Positions 18,044 through 27,936 of a stretch of 64,000 nt of DNA are shown one piece after another (the first letter of the stretch is position 1; each line of letters begins with the position of its first letter). The DNA comes from Ignavibacteriota bacterium. GTDB lineage: Bacteria > Bacteroidota > Ignavibacteria > Ignavibacteriales > Melioribacteraceae. Location: positions 558,001 through 622,000 of the forward strand of contig JADJOX010000008.1 of assembly GCA_016713565.1 (NCBI GenBank), given 5' to 3'. Made by a program: the position numbers and the translations under genes. The notes beneath the pieces are model-generated. The model did not search any database. It was given only the letters and a program-made list of their open reading frames with translations, and was not told the DNA's origin.

Positions 18044-20615
18044 ACTTTGCTTTTAGAATAGCTTTTACAATTCTTATCTTTGAGTAACTTATATTTTTAT
18101 CGATTCGGCTTTTAATAGTTTTCAAATCTTCCGAAAAATCTAAAATATTTTTTTCAATAATCTCAAACTCTTCTTTCATTAACAGTGAATGAAAATCCAT
18201 TTCCGGATAATAACTTATTATTGTTTCTATTTGAATTGAAACAATAGATTCCGGAAGTTTGAGTAATTTCGAAATATCGTGTAATGAATATTTCTTAATA
18301 ACCAAATCGTATGTCTGAGAAATATGCTTCGGCAGTTTACCTGCAATGCTGTTTTGTTTTTCACTCGCATAGTGTTCTGTTAAAATTGAAAGAAATTCAG
18401 CTCCTATTTTATTGAACATTCTTTGGTTAAATCCGTCAATCTGCAATAGCGCCGAGGAAGTTTGCGGATTTGCGTTTATTATATCTCTTAGTATTTTATC
18501 CGAGCAGATAAGCTGTGGATTTTGGTTGAATTTTTTAGCTGCTAAATCCCTTTCTTCGCGGAGTTTGTTGAATAATTCTAAATTATTTTCATATTTATTA
18601 TCTATAACTTTTGAGCTTTCATAATCTTCATCTTCACTTGAGAAAAGTTCTTCCATAGGATTAAAAACTAATTCGTCATTAATTTCCTTTAAAATATTTT
18701 TATTCAATAAATATTGTATGGAAGATTCGATCTCGTTAATGGAATAAAATTTACAATTTTCATAGGTGGAAATTTTTTTTGCAATATTTGACTGTGAGCT
18801 TCCTTTCAGAATTCCAAGCAATCTGTTTTCGGTCAGCGCTCCTTTAAATTCTTTAAATGTTCTTATAATTATTTCATTTATGAAATCATTACTTTTCGAG
18901 TTTTTATTTCCGGTGCAATTATCACATTTACCGCATTTATAATTCTGCAGACTTTCTCCAAAATACTGCAGAATAAATTTAAATCTGCATTCATCCGTAT
19001 TTACATATTCCAAAACTTGATCGAGCTTATATTCGGCAAGCTGAATTTTTTTATTTATTTCTGTTTTGTTCAGCTTTAAATTTTTACTTGAAACGCGTTC
19101 CGTTAACATTGAAATTTTTTGAACGAACTTAGGCTTCTCGTATTCAATAATTCCAATGTTATTAAGAGTGAATAAAAATTGATCCACTGCTTTTTTGTTA
19201 TACCCAAAATTTTGATAAAGGAAATCAAAATTAAGCTCTACTTTGGAATTAAAAATTGTTCCGCCGAAAATTTTAACTAATTGAATTAGAAAATCCTGAA
19301 GTTCGGAATTATACATTCCTTTTAAATATTTTTTCAGATCATTCTGCGAAAGTTTTATTTGAATATAATGAGCAAATGAATTTTGAGCGTGAAGTTTTAA
19401 ATAATTGCTTTCTTCCAGAATTGAAATTATAGAAGGTATCAATCCTTTATTAATATCTTTGCTTTCAATTAACTTAATCAGATCATTATTGATCTCCAAA
19501 AATTTCTCGGTTTTACTGTTTACCGCAATTTTATAATAATCCAAAATCGCGTCATAGCACTTTTTAATTTGCTCTACATTTGGATTACTGATCTGAATGA
19601 AAAATTCCTGTATTTCTTTATCGCGGTGTGTATAAAATAAATAAGCTTTAGATTCAGTTCCATCTCTTCCCGCTCTTCCAAATTCTTGATAAAGATTTTC
19701 TATTGAACTTGGTATATTATAATGAATAACATTGCCGATATCCTTTTTATCTATTCCCATTCCAAAAGCATTTGTAGCAACAATTATTTTTGTTCTTCCT
19801 GTTATAAAATTATCTTGAATAATTCTTCTTAACTCATTTGTTAAACCAGCATGATAAAATTCATTTACGATTTTATTAAGGTTTAAAAATTCAGATAACT
19901 GCTCGGCATGTTTCCGTGTCGACGCATAAATTATTGTAGGTTTTTTATCTTTAGATAAAATATCAATTATCTTTTCTTTTTTACTTTTATCGAATAAAAC
20001 ATTTAAAGAAATATTTTCTCGCTCAAATCCTGTGATATGAATAGAAGGATTAACAAATTTTAGCTGATCAATTATATCTTTTCTAACTTCGGGGGTTGCC
20101 GTTGCAGTAAAAGCTGAAATATTTTTTACTTCAATTGCTTCAGCAAAATTTATGATATTTCTGTAGCTTGGTCTAAAATTATGTCCCCATTCACTTATGC
20201 AGTGAGCTTCATCTATAAAAAGATATTCCGGCTTGAACATTTTTATTCTTTGTACAAAGTTTAAATTGTTAAGTCTTTCCGGAGAGACAAATAGCATTTT
20301 TATTTTACTATTTTGTAATTCATTTAGAACTTTTTCCGACTCATGAAAGTCTAAAGAGCTGTTAATGAAAGCCGCAGTTTTATTATTTTGATTTAAGGAA
20401 TTGACTTGATCCTGCATCAAAGAAATAAGCGGTGAAATAATTATTGAATATGAATCGGAAATTAATGAGGGCAGCTGATAACAAACTGATTTTCCGGCTC
20501 CGGTAGGCATAATCGCGAGGACATTTTTTTTATTTAAAATGTCAATTATAATTTGTTCCTGTCCGGAACGAAATTTATCAAAGCCAAAAAATTCTTGTAA
20601 TTTATTTAAAAGCAT
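18027..20615 (-). CDS. recQ: ATP-dependent DNA helicase RecQ
   Basis: A 3'-5' superfamily 2 DNA helicase for recombination and fork repair. The 862 residues comprise Walker A MPTGAGKSVCYQLP, the DEAH box FIDEAHCISEWGH, TATATPEV, and the motif VI region FGRAGRDG. An RQC zinc site follows with cysteines in CRFKF and CGKCDNC (about residues 530-560), then an HRDC domain (about 680-760) and a terminal helix-turn-helix-like segment from about 765. This longer C-terminus is usual for RecQ of this phylum. ATG at 20615 was chosen; an in-frame TTG lies two codons upstream. It diverges from the ABC exporter gene across about 76 bp. Confidence 0.94.
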   Translation of the reverse strand: MLLNKLQEFFGFDKFRSGQEQIIIDILNKKNVLAIMPTGAGKSVCYQLPSLISDSYSIIISPLISLMQDQVNSLNQNNKTAAFINSSLDFHESEKVLNELQNSKIKMLFVSPERLNNLNFVQRIKMFKPEYLFIDEAHCISEWGHNFRPSYRNIINFAEAIEVKNISAFTATATPEVRKDIIDQLKFVNPSIHITGFERENISLNVLFDKSKKEKIIDILSKDKKPTIIYASTRKHAEQLSEFLNLNKIVNEFYHAGLTNELRRIIQDNFITGRTKIIVATNAFGMGIDKKDIGNVIHYNIPSSIENLYQEFGRAGRDGTESKAYLFYTHRDKEIQEFFIQISNPNVEQIKKCYDAILDYYKIAVNSKTEKFLEINNDLIKLIESKDINKGLIPSIISILEESNYLKLHAQNSFAHYIQIKLSQNDLKKYLKGMYNSELQDFLIQLVKIFGGTIFNSKVELNFDFLYQNFGYNKKAVDQFLFTLNNIGIIEYEKPKFVQKISMLTERVSSKNLKLNKTEINKKIQLAEYKLDQVLEYVNTDECRFKFILQYFGESLQNYKCGKCDNCTGNKNSKSNDFINEIIIRTFKEFKGALTENRLLGILKGSSQSNIAKKISTYENCKFYSINEIESSIQYLLNKNILKEINDELVFNPMEELFSSEDEDYESSKVIDNKYENNLELFNKLREERDLAAKKFNQNPQLICSDKILRDIINANPQTSSALLQIDGFNQRMFNKIGAEFLSILTEHYASEKQNSIAGKLPKHISQTYDLVIKKYSLHDISKLLKLPESIVSIQIETIISYYPEMDFHSLLMKEEFEIIEKNILDFSEDLKTIKSRIDKNISYSKIRIVKAILKAKSISLG

Positions 20616-20691
20616 ATTCAATAATAATAATTTCGGAAAAACAAAGAATAATTCTATCTTTACAATAACTTATTACAAATTTAAAGAAATA

Positions 20692-21627
20692 ATGAATTCG
20701 ATTGAAGTTAAAAATCTAACTAAAATATTTAAGACTAAAACGTTAAATAAAAATGGAATTGTTGCCTTAGATAACGTTTCGCTTAATGTTGAAAAGGGTA
20801 TAATTTTTAGTCTGCTTGGACCAAATGGTGCAGGTAAAACAACACTAATTAAAATCTTATTGGGAATTATTTTTCCAACGAGCGGAAGCGCGTCGATTCT
20901 TGATGAGAATGTTTCGAACTATGAAATAAGAAAAAAAATTGGATATTTGCCTGAAAACCACAAATTCCCGAATTATCTAAATGGTGAAGAAGTAATTTTG
21001 TATTATTCCAAATTAAACGGATTTGAGATTGATAAGAATTCGCCAAAAATTACCGAAGTGCTTAATCTAGTAAAAATGGAAAAATGGCGGAAAACAAAAA
21101 TAAAAAAATATTCAAAAGGAATGATGCAGAGATTAGGATTAGCGCAGGCAATAATTCACGATCCGGAAATAATATTTTTAGATGAACCAACAGATGGAAT
21201 CGATCCCGTTGGAAGAAAAGAAATTAGAGATATTTTAAAGGATTTAAAGAATCAAGGAAAAACACTTTTCTTAAACAGTCATTTGCTTTCCGAAGTTGAG
21301 TTGGTATCAGATAAAGTCGCAATATTAAATGAAGGTAAATTAGTTAGAGTAGGAAGCGTAGAAGAACTAACCGTTACAAAAGAAATTTGCATAATTGAAA
21401 CGGAAGAAATCTTAAATAATAATTTGATCGAAAACTTAAGCAAAACTTATAAGTTTAACATAAACGGAAGCATAATTGAATTGGAAATTTCTGATAATAA
21501 AATTTCGAATTTATTTATGGATGAATTGAGAAGATCAAATATCAATATCAAAAGTTTCAGTCAGAAAAAGATATCGCTAGAAGATATGTTTATTAAATCA
21601 ATTACAGAGAAAAAACCGAATGAATAA
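20692..21627 (+). CDS. ABC transporter ATP-binding protein (ABC-2 type exporter)
   Basis: A 311-residue ATPase energising the permease encoded next. Walker A LLGPNGAGKTTLIK, Q-loop region IGYLPENHKFP, signature YSKGMMQRLGLAQA, Walker B IIFLDEPTDGIDP and the switch NSHLL are all in order, followed by a C-terminal DUF4162-like tail. The ATG at 20692 begins MNSIEVKNLTK, the normal start for the domain; the frame is open further upstream but that part would lie in the divergent recQ start. The stop overlaps the permease start by 8 bp, implying translational coupling. Substrate is unknown. Confidence 0.93.
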   Translation: MNSIEVKNLTKIFKTKTLNKNGIVALDNVSLNVEKGIIFSLLGPNGAGKTTLIKILLGIIFPTSGSASILDENVSNYEIRKKIGYLPENHKFPNYLNGEEVILYYSKLNGFEIDKNSPKITEVLNLVKMEKWRKTKIKKYSKGMMQRLGLAQAIIHDPEIIFLDEPTDGIDPVGRKEIRDILKDLKNQGKTLFLNSHLLSEVELVSDKVAILNEGKLVRVGSVEELTVTKEICIIETEEILNNNLIENLSKTYKFNINGSIIELEISDNKISNLFMDELRRSNINIKSFSQKKISLEDMFIKSITEKKPNE

Positions 21628-22438
21628 TATATTAACCATATCGAACTTTACAATCAGAGAAGCAATATCGAGAAAAATTATCGTAGCATTTTTTGCGATT
21701 TCAACGTTTACAATAATTGTTTTTGCTCTTTTATTCGGATTCGTTTCTGCGGAAAATTTTTTACAGTATAATTCAAAAGGTGTAAACATTGGCGATGTTT
21801 CAGAGGAATTAGTAAAAGGTTTGAAATTATTTATAGTCGCTCCGCTTTTTGGCGGGGGATTGTTTTTGTCAATTTTTTCGGCTTCAAGTTTCATTCCCAA
21901 TATGCTGGAAAAAGGTAATATTGATTTACTGCTTTCCAAACCGGTTTCACGCGCTCAATTAATTTTAGGCAAATTTCTCGGCGGAGTATTAATTGTTCTG
22001 CTGAATATTGCTTATTTAATTATTTCTATTTGGATTTTGATTGGAATTAAATTTTCAATTTGGGACCCAAGTTTTTTACTTAGCATTTTTACAATAACAT
22101 TTGCTTTTGCCTCATTATATTCGTTAATAATTCTTATGGGAATTTTAACACAAAGTTCTGTTTTGGCAATGATGATATCCTATCTTATTTTCTTTATTTT
22201 TTCTCCAATATTAAACGCAAGAGAATCCATAGGTTATTTTTTAAATAACACCGTTTTAAATTATATAATGGATTTTCTTTATTACATTATTCCTAAAACA
22301 TCAGAACTTGGATCAATGACTACTGAATTGGCGCTTGGATATGGAATTGAAGATTTTCAACCGATTTTAACCTCATTGGCATTTTTAATTCTCGTTCTAT
22401 ACTTCAGTATTATCATTTTTAGTAAAAAAGATTATTAA
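21620..22438 (+). CDS. ABC-2 type transporter permease
   Basis: A 272-residue integral membrane protein with about six hydrophobic segments and a large exported loop between helices 1 and 2 (about 45-75). The cytoplasmic stretch after helix 2 contains NMLEKGNIDLLLSKPVSRAQLILGKFLGG, characteristic of NosY/ABC-2 exporters. It overlaps the ATPase gene and pairs with it as the membrane half of a heteromeric exporter. NosY-like copper-site maturation is one possible role, but no other nos gene is nearby, so the substrate is left open. Confidence 0.87.
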   Translation: MNNILTISNFTIREAISRKIIVAFFAISTFTIIVFALLFGFVSAENFLQYNSKGVNIGDVSEELVKGLKLFIVAPLFGGGLFLSIFSASSFIPNMLEKGNIDLLLSKPVSRAQLILGKFLGGVLIVLLNIAYLIISIWILIGIKFSIWDPSFLLSIFTITFAFASLYSLIILMGILTQSSVLAMMISYLIFFIFSPILNARESIGYFLNNTVLNYIMDFLYYIIPKTSELGSMTTELALGYGIEDFQPILTSLAFLILVLYFSIIIFSKKDY

Positions 22439-22527
22439 TTCATCGAATATTTAATAATTCATAAATAATTTTGTGGTACAAATCTTGATAATTCAATTGA
22501 ATTAATCTCATTAATAAAAAAAGAATT

Positions 22528-23463
22528 ATGGAAGAAAAAAAATTAAAATTAGAAGATTTGCTTGGTGAAACTCCGGCAACCGAAAATAAAGATCAAATTG
22601 AATATGTGGCAATTATTGGCGCCGGCGTAATGGGACAAGGAATTGCTCAAACCATTGCTTCTTCAGGTTTAGATGTAATAATTATTGAAAAAGATCAAAA
22701 AAATCTAGAATTAGCCAAAGAAAAAATCCAAAATTCAATGAGGTACGAAATTGAAAGATGGGCAATGACCGAAAGTGAAATGAAATCTATATTGAGTAGA
22801 ATTAGATGGAGTTTGGATCTTGAGGAAGTTGCTGAATGCGACTTGATAATTGAAGCTATTGTTGAAAATTATCAGCTGAAAAGAATTTTATTCAAAAAGT
22901 TAGATGAAATTGCCAATCCGGAGACAATTTTTGTTTCCAATACATCAACTTTAAGCTTAACTGAAATTGCGGAAGTTACAAACAGAAGAGATAAAATTAT
23001 CGGCATGCATTTCTTGAATCCGGTTCCAAAAGTTCCTTTGGTTGAGCTTGTAAAAGGAATGGATACTTCTGATGATACCGTTTTGAAATCGAAAAAATTT
23101 GCCCGCAAAATTGGTAAAACCGCAATTGAAGTTTATGAATATCCGGGATTTGTTACAACAAGAGCAATTGTTCCTTTACTAAATGAAGCCATGCACATTT
23201 TACTTGAAGGAATTGCTTCGGCGAAAGATATTGATATTGCCATGAAACTTGGTTACAATTTTAAAATGGGTCCCTTGGAATTAGCAGATTCAATGGGATT
23301 AGACGAAGTTTTAACTTGGATGGAGCAGTTATGGAAAAAATTGGGCGAACCGAGATATAGACCATGTCCGCTGCTAAGAAAATTGGTAAGAGAACGAAAA
23401 CTTGGAAAAAAATCGAAAGAAGGATTTTTCAAGTATGACGACGATGGAAATATTATAGAATAA
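22528..23463 (+). CDS. hbd: 3-hydroxyacyl-CoA (3-hydroxybutyryl-CoA) dehydrogenase
   Basis: Oxidises (S)-3-hydroxybutyryl-CoA to acetoacetyl-CoA or the reverse, in fatty acid oxidation or butanoate metabolism. The 311 residues begin with a 25-residue charged extension, then the NAD-binding GAGVMGQGIAQTIA, the IIEAIVENYQLK block, NTSTLSLTEIA, the catalytic HFLNPVP (His-Glu dyad with the following VELVKG) and a C-terminal dimerisation domain with LELADSMGLD. It is followed after 16 bp by acetate kinase and then an SDR, suggesting an acyl-CoA and acetate-related transcript. Specificity for C4 is inferred. Confidence 0.88.
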   Translation: MEEKKLKLEDLLGETPATENKDQIEYVAIIGAGVMGQGIAQTIASSGLDVIIIEKDQKNLELAKEKIQNSMRYEIERWAMTESEMKSILSRIRWSLDLEEVAECDLIIEAIVENYQLKRILFKKLDEIANPETIFVSNTSTLSLTEIAEVTNRRDKIIGMHFLNPVPKVPLVELVKGMDTSDDTVLKSKKFARKIGKTAIEVYEYPGFVTTRAIVPLLNEAMHILLEGIASAKDIDIAMKLGYNFKMGPLELADSMGLDEVLTWMEQLWKKLGEPRYRPCPLLRKLVRERKLGKKSKEGFFKYDDDGNIIE

Positions 23464-23479
23464 ATTAAGGAAATTTTAG

Positions 23480-24679
23480 TTGAAAATTTTAGTATTAAAT
23501 TGCGGAAGTTCGTCTATCAAATACCAATTGATTGAAACGAATACAAAAGATGCGCTTGCAAAAGGAATGATTGAAAGAATTGGAATGAGCAGCGCTGTTC
23601 TTACACATGAGCCTAAAGGCAAAGAAAAAATTAGAATTGTTGGTGAAATTTTGGATCACTCAATTGCTATGGAATATGTAATTGCGGTTTTATTGAGTCC
23701 AAACCATGGAGTAATTTCTAACAAGAATGAAATTGACGCCGTTGGTCATAGAGTTGTGCACGGCGGTGAAGATTTCAGCGGATCTGTATTAATTACCGAT
23801 GATGTACTGAAAGCATTGCGCGAAAATATTGAATTAGCACCTCTGCATAATCCGCCGAATTTAAAGGGAATTGCAGCCGCAAAAGAGCATCTTCCAAATA
23901 TTCCGCAGTGCGGTGTATTCGATACGGCTTTTCATATGTCAATGCCGCCTCATGCTTACTTATACGGAATTCCATTTAAACTTTACAAAAGGTATAAAAT
24001 AAGAAGATATGGATTTCACGGAACGTCTCATCGTTATGTTTCACAAAGAGCCGCTGATATATTGGGAAAACCTTACGAGGAATTAAAAATAATTACTGCT
24101 CATCTTGGAAACGGCGCAAGTATGGCCGCAATAAAAAATGGAAAGTCCATTGATACATCGATGGGATTTACACCGTTGGAAGGTTTGCTGATGGGAACAA
24201 GAAGCGGTGATCTTGATCCTTCAATTATTACATACATTATGGGAAAAGAAGAACTCTCAATTTCTGAAGCGAATACAATGCTTAATAAGCACAGCGGACT
24301 TGTAGGAATTAGCGGTGAGAGCAGCGATATGCGAGAAATTGAACAAGCTGTTGCCGAAGGCGATAAAAAAGCGACTTATGCTTTCGATGTATTTACATAC
24401 AGACTCAAAAAATACGTTGCATCGAATGCAGCTGCTTTAGGCGGTTTGGATGCTTTGGTATTTACCGGCGGAATTGGCGAAAATTCCGTAAAAGTAAGAA
24501 AAGATGTTTGCAGTAATTTAGATTTTCTTGGAATTCAATTGGATGATGAACTAAATAAAAACGCAAAAGGTGAATGTATAGTGACGAAACCAAATTCACC
24601 GGTTAAGGTTTTAAGAATTCCTACAAACGAGGAATTGGTTATTGCTCTTGATACAGAGCAAATTGTTAATAGAAATTAA
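23480..24679 (+). CDS. ackA: Acetate kinase
   Basis: Reversible phosphotransfer between acetyl phosphate and ADP, giving ATP and acetate in fermentation. The 399 residues start with VLNCGSSSIKYQLI, then AVGHRVVHGGEDF, VFDTAFH, RRYGFHGTSHRYV, HLGNGASM, the ATPase loop TPLEGLLMGTRSGDLDP and VFTGGIGENS. The start codon is TTG, placed by AAGGAA 8 bases upstream and by the LKILVLNCG opening. No phosphotransacetylase gene is adjacent. Secure. Confidence 0.97.
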   Translation: MKILVLNCGSSSIKYQLIETNTKDALAKGMIERIGMSSAVLTHEPKGKEKIRIVGEILDHSIAMEYVIAVLLSPNHGVISNKNEIDAVGHRVVHGGEDFSGSVLITDDVLKALRENIELAPLHNPPNLKGIAAAKEHLPNIPQCGVFDTAFHMSMPPHAYLYGIPFKLYKRYKIRRYGFHGTSHRYVSQRAADILGKPYEELKIITAHLGNGASMAAIKNGKSIDTSMGFTPLEGLLMGTRSGDLDPSIITYIMGKEELSISEANTMLNKHSGLVGISGESSDMREIEQAVAEGDKKATYAFDVFTYRLKKYVASNAAALGGLDALVFTGGIGENSVKVRKDVCSNLDFLGIQLDDELNKNAKGECIVTKPNSPVKVLRIPTNEELVIALDTEQIVNRN

Positions 24680-24693
24680 CAAGGGAATTGAGT

Positions 24694-25485
24694 TTGAATT
24701 TAAGTTTACAAAATAAAGTTGTTCTAGTTACTGCCGCAAGTACCGGAATTGGCAGAGCAGTTGCCGAACTTTTTCTTCAAGAAAATTGCAGTGTAGTAAT
24801 CTGCTCAAGCAATACGGAAAAATTAAAGCATACCGCCGCGGAAATTAAGGAAAAATTTAACCGCGAGGTTTTATACATTAAATGCGATATAAATAAAAAA
24901 GAAGAAATTGAAAATACTGTTTCATTTGTAATTGAGAAATTTGGCAGATTGGATATTTTGGTAAATAATTGCGGCGGACCCGTTCCCGGTTACTTTGAAA
25001 CACTTTCTGAAGAAAATTGGAATTTTGCTTTTGATCAAGTATTAAAAAGCGCCGTTAGATTTACAAAATTAGCGCTTCCTAAAATGAAAGAGAATAATTG
25101 GGGAAGAATAATTAATATCACATCAATTTCAGTAAAACAGCCAATCGATAATTTACTTCTTTCAAACGCGTTTAGAAGCGCGGTTACCGCGTTTGCAAAA
25201 ACGTTATCAAATCAAGTTGGACAATTTAATATAACGGTAAATAATGTTGCGCCTGGTTTAACATTAACGGGAAGATTGGAAGAACTTGCAAAAGTAAGAG
25301 CAAATGAAGCTAAAATTTCTAAAGATGAAATGATAATTAAAATGGCAAATGATATTCCTTTGAAAAGACTGGCTAAGCCGGAAGAAATTGCTTCCGCGGT
25401 TGTTTATTTGGCTTCCGAAATCGGCGGTTATGTTAATGGTCAAACCATTGTTGTTGATGGCGGACTTAATAAATCGACTTATTGA
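24694..25485 (+). CDS. SDR-family oxidoreductase lacking the canonical YxxxK
   Basis: A 263-residue short-chain dehydrogenase/reductase-fold protein. The cofactor motif TAASTGIGRAVAE and LVNNCGG are intact, and the strand ending ITSIS supplies Ser144. At the place of the catalytic Tyr and Lys, 13 and 17 residues later, the sequence reads S157-N-A-F-R161, so both canonical residues are replaced. A similar SNxxR pattern is known in a side branch of FabG-like SDRs, so this is unlikely to be decay. The C-terminus VNGQTIVVDGGL is normal. TTG at 24694 fits AAGGGA spacing better than the TTG at 24688. It follows ackA closely. Confidence 0.83.
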   Translation: MNLSLQNKVVLVTAASTGIGRAVAELFLQENCSVVICSSNTEKLKHTAAEIKEKFNREVLYIKCDINKKEEIENTVSFVIEKFGRLDILVNNCGGPVPGYFETLSEENWNFAFDQVLKSAVRFTKLALPKMKENNWGRIINITSISVKQPIDNLLLSNAFRSAVTAFAKTLSNQVGQFNITVNNVAPGLTLTGRLEELAKVRANEAKISKDEMIIKMANDIPLKRLAKPEEIASAVVYLASEIGGYVNGQTIVVDGGLNKSTY

Positions 25486-25591
25486 TTTTGCTCAGTTTGT
25501 TCTGTTTTTTTCTTGATTTAAATTATTGTAAATTGCTTTCCCAGTAAATCTAAATAATTAAAAATTTTCCTCATAAGTAGAGGACATTAAA

Positions 25592-27148
25592 ATGATAAAA
25601 GAGCTTGAGCTTTCCGTCCTTCCGGATTTTATTAACGATTACGATTATCTTAAAAAACTTTCCGCGGAAAATCTAAAATTAAATACTAATGAAATTGATT
25701 CAATTTTGATTCTAAAGAAATCAATTGATTCCAGAAGACGAACTGTATTCAGAATAAAAATAAATGTCTTTATAAATGAAACGCCCAAAGAAATTAATTC
25801 AAATTTTCAATTCAATCCGGTAAACAAAAATAAAAAAGTTATAATTATTGGAAGCGGTCCGGCTGGTTTATTTTCTGCTCTAAAATTTATTGAGTCAGGC
25901 GTAAAACCAATAATTTTCGAGCGTGGAAAAAATGTTAGAGATCGCAGATTTGATTTAAAATCCGTAATGAAGAATGGAATTGTAAATGAAGATTCAAATT
26001 ACTGTTTTGGTGAAGGCGGCGCGGGCACTTACAGCGACGGAAAATTATATACCAGATCAAACAAAAGAGGGAATGTAAACAGAATATTGGATTTACTGAT
26101 CTATCATGGAGCAAATAAAGAAATCGCTGTTGACGCACATCCGCATATCGGTTCAAACAAATTACCTAAAATAATTCAAAATATTAGAGAAACAATTTTA
26201 AACTGTAACGGAGAAATTCATTTTAATTCTAAAGTTACGGATTTCATTTTAGCGGAAAAAAAAATCATAGGTGTAGTTGTAAATAATTCAGAAGAATACT
26301 ATGCAGATTCTGTAATAGTAGCAACCGGACATTCGGCACGAGATATTTATGAAATATTTAAAAAGCATAATTTGAAATTGGACGCAAAGCCTTTTGCGGT
26401 TGGTGTAAGGATTGAACATCCGCAAGAACTTATCGATTCAATTCAATATCATTCAAAAATTAGACATGAAAATTTACCGGCCGCCAATTACAGTTTAGCT
26501 TGCCAAGTAAATAATAAAGGCGTTTACTCATTTTGTATGTGTCCAGGGGGAATAATAATTCCGGCTTCTACAAATCAAAATGAATTGGTTTTGAACGGAA
26601 TGTCTGTTTCCAAAAGAAATTCACCATATGCGAACAGCGGAATTGTTGTTGAGGTAAACGAAAAAGATTGGCAACATTTGACTCATTTTAAGGAATTCGC
26701 CGGATTAAAATTTCAGCAGGAATTGGAAATTTCTGCTTATCAATTTGGTGGAGGAAAACAATCAGCGCCGGCTCAAAGATTGACTGATTTTACAAATAAC
26801 AAAAATTCAAAAAGTTTACCAAAATCATCATATATTCCGGGTTTAAAGTCAGCTAATTTAAATGAACTTTTTCCAAAACAAATCTCCGATAGTTTGAAAA
26901 AATCATTAATGGAATTCAACAAAAAAATGAAAGGATTTTATACGGAAGAAGCGCAAATTTTAGCGATTGAATCGAGAACAAGCTCTCCCATTAGAATCCC
27001 GAGAAACTCTGAAACACTAATGCATGTTGAAATTGAAGGATTATTTCCGGCAGGGGAAGGAGCCGGATATGCGGGCGGAATAGTTTCTGCCGCTGTTGAT
27101 GGTGAAAGATGTGCGGAAAAATCCGCATCATATTTAACACAAAAATGA
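25592..27148 (+). CDS. FAD-dependent dehydrogenase, COG2509 type
   Basis: A 518-residue flavoprotein of unknown physiological substrate. After an N-terminal domain of about 80 residues comes the FAD-binding IIIGSGPAGLFSALK, then IFERGKNVRDRRFD, the family hallmark NYCFGEGGAGTYSDGKLYTR, ATGHSARDIY, and CMCPGG. The end has the second flavin motif LFPAGEGAGYAGGIVSAAVDG. These blocks match COG2509, found widely in anaerobes and in Bacteroidota. It is 106 bp after the SDR, with its own possible promoter, and ends at a hairpin shared with the convergent esterase. Confidence 0.85.
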   Translation: MIKELELSVLPDFINDYDYLKKLSAENLKLNTNEIDSILILKKSIDSRRRTVFRIKINVFINETPKEINSNFQFNPVNKNKKVIIIGSGPAGLFSALKFIESGVKPIIFERGKNVRDRRFDLKSVMKNGIVNEDSNYCFGEGGAGTYSDGKLYTRSNKRGNVNRILDLLIYHGANKEIAVDAHPHIGSNKLPKIIQNIRETILNCNGEIHFNSKVTDFILAEKKIIGVVVNNSEEYYADSVIVATGHSARDIYEIFKKHNLKLDAKPFAVGVRIEHPQELIDSIQYHSKIRHENLPAANYSLACQVNNKGVYSFCMCPGGIIIPASTNQNELVLNGMSVSKRNSPYANSGIVVEVNEKDWQHLTHFKEFAGLKFQQELEISAYQFGGGKQSAPAQRLTDFTNNKNSKSLPKSSYIPGLKSANLNELFPKQISDSLKKSLMEFNKKMKGFYTEEAQILAIESRTSSPIRIPRNSETLMHVEIEGLFPAGEGAGYAGGIVSAAVDGERCAEKSASYLTQK

Positions 27149-27176
27149 AGAGAAAATAAAATTCATTCTCTTCATT
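27144..27176. terminator. Hairpin between convergent genes
   Basis: Perfect 11-bp arms AATGAAGAGAA (27144-27154) and TTCTCTTCATT (27166-27176) overlap the stop codon of the flavoprotein gene. It lies between two convergent genes and could end transcription from either side, although no long T-tract follows. Confidence 0.5.
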
Positions 27177-27233
27177 AATTTCTCAATTTATTTAGATACC
27201 TATTTCTTCGATCTAAAATTTAAAAGCAAGTTT

Positions 27234-27920
27234 CTATTTTTCTAATGCTTTTTCAATTGCTTCTTCAACCAATGGTTCCATAATTTTATATCCATCAACA
27301 TTTGGATGAACTCCGTCTTCAGATAATTCTATTGGAAGACCATTTCTTTCGTCAGTCATTGCGGAAAAATAATCCAAATAAATTACGTCATTTTGATCCG
27401 CATAATCTTTGATCATTTTATTTAATGCTGGTATTTTTTCATTTGGATTTACACCCGGTTTCCAAGGATAATCAAAAGCCGGAAGTATGGAAGATAGAAT
27501 AACTTTAATTCCATTGGCCTTAGCAATATCTGTCATTGATTTCAAATTATCCAAAATCATTTCCAAAGTTGAGGGACCGGTATTTCCAGCTATGTCATTT
27601 GTTCCGGCAAGAATAACAACAACCTTTGGTTTTAAATCAACAACATCTTGCCTAAATCTTAACACCATCTGCGGCGTTGTTTGTCCGCTAATTCCTCGGT
27701 TAACATATGGTTTACCTTCAAAGAATTCCGGACATTGTTCAATCCATCCTTGTGTTATTGAATTCCCCATGAACACAACTCTATTTTCGTCCGGTTTTGG
27801 CAAAGTTAAATTTTCATTTTCACTCTTAAATCTATTTAAATTTGCCCAATCCTGCGAGTAAATATTGTCTGTAATCATAATGCCTAAAATTGTTATGAAT
27901 AAAATTTTTACTAATTTCAT
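27234..27920 (-). CDS. Secreted SGNH/GDSL-type esterase
   Basis: A 228-residue exported hydrolase. The start at 27920 has GGAG 9-12 bases upstream and gives a signal peptide (MKLVKILFITILGIMITDNIYSQ). SGNH blocks are FMGNSITQGW (Ser nucleophile), GISGQTTPQM (Gly), LAGTNDIAG (Asn), and DGVHPNVDGY (Asp and His). Homologues include acetylxylan esterases and platelet-activating-factor acetylhydrolase-like enzymes, so removal of acetyl groups from a glycan is plausible. It follows the DUF418 membrane gene by 16 bp on the same strand, suggesting a joint role. Confidence 0.88.
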   Translation of the reverse strand: MKLVKILFITILGIMITDNIYSQDWANLNRFKSENENLTLPKPDENRVVFMGNSITQGWIEQCPEFFEGKPYVNRGISGQTTPQMVLRFRQDVVDLKPKVVVILAGTNDIAGNTGPSTLEMILDNLKSMTDIAKANGIKVILSSILPAFDYPWKPGVNPNEKIPALNKMIKDYADQNDVIYLDYFSAMTDERNGLPIELSEDGVHPNVDGYKIMEPLVEEAIEKALEK

Positions 27921-27936
27921 TTTTACACTCCGTTTT

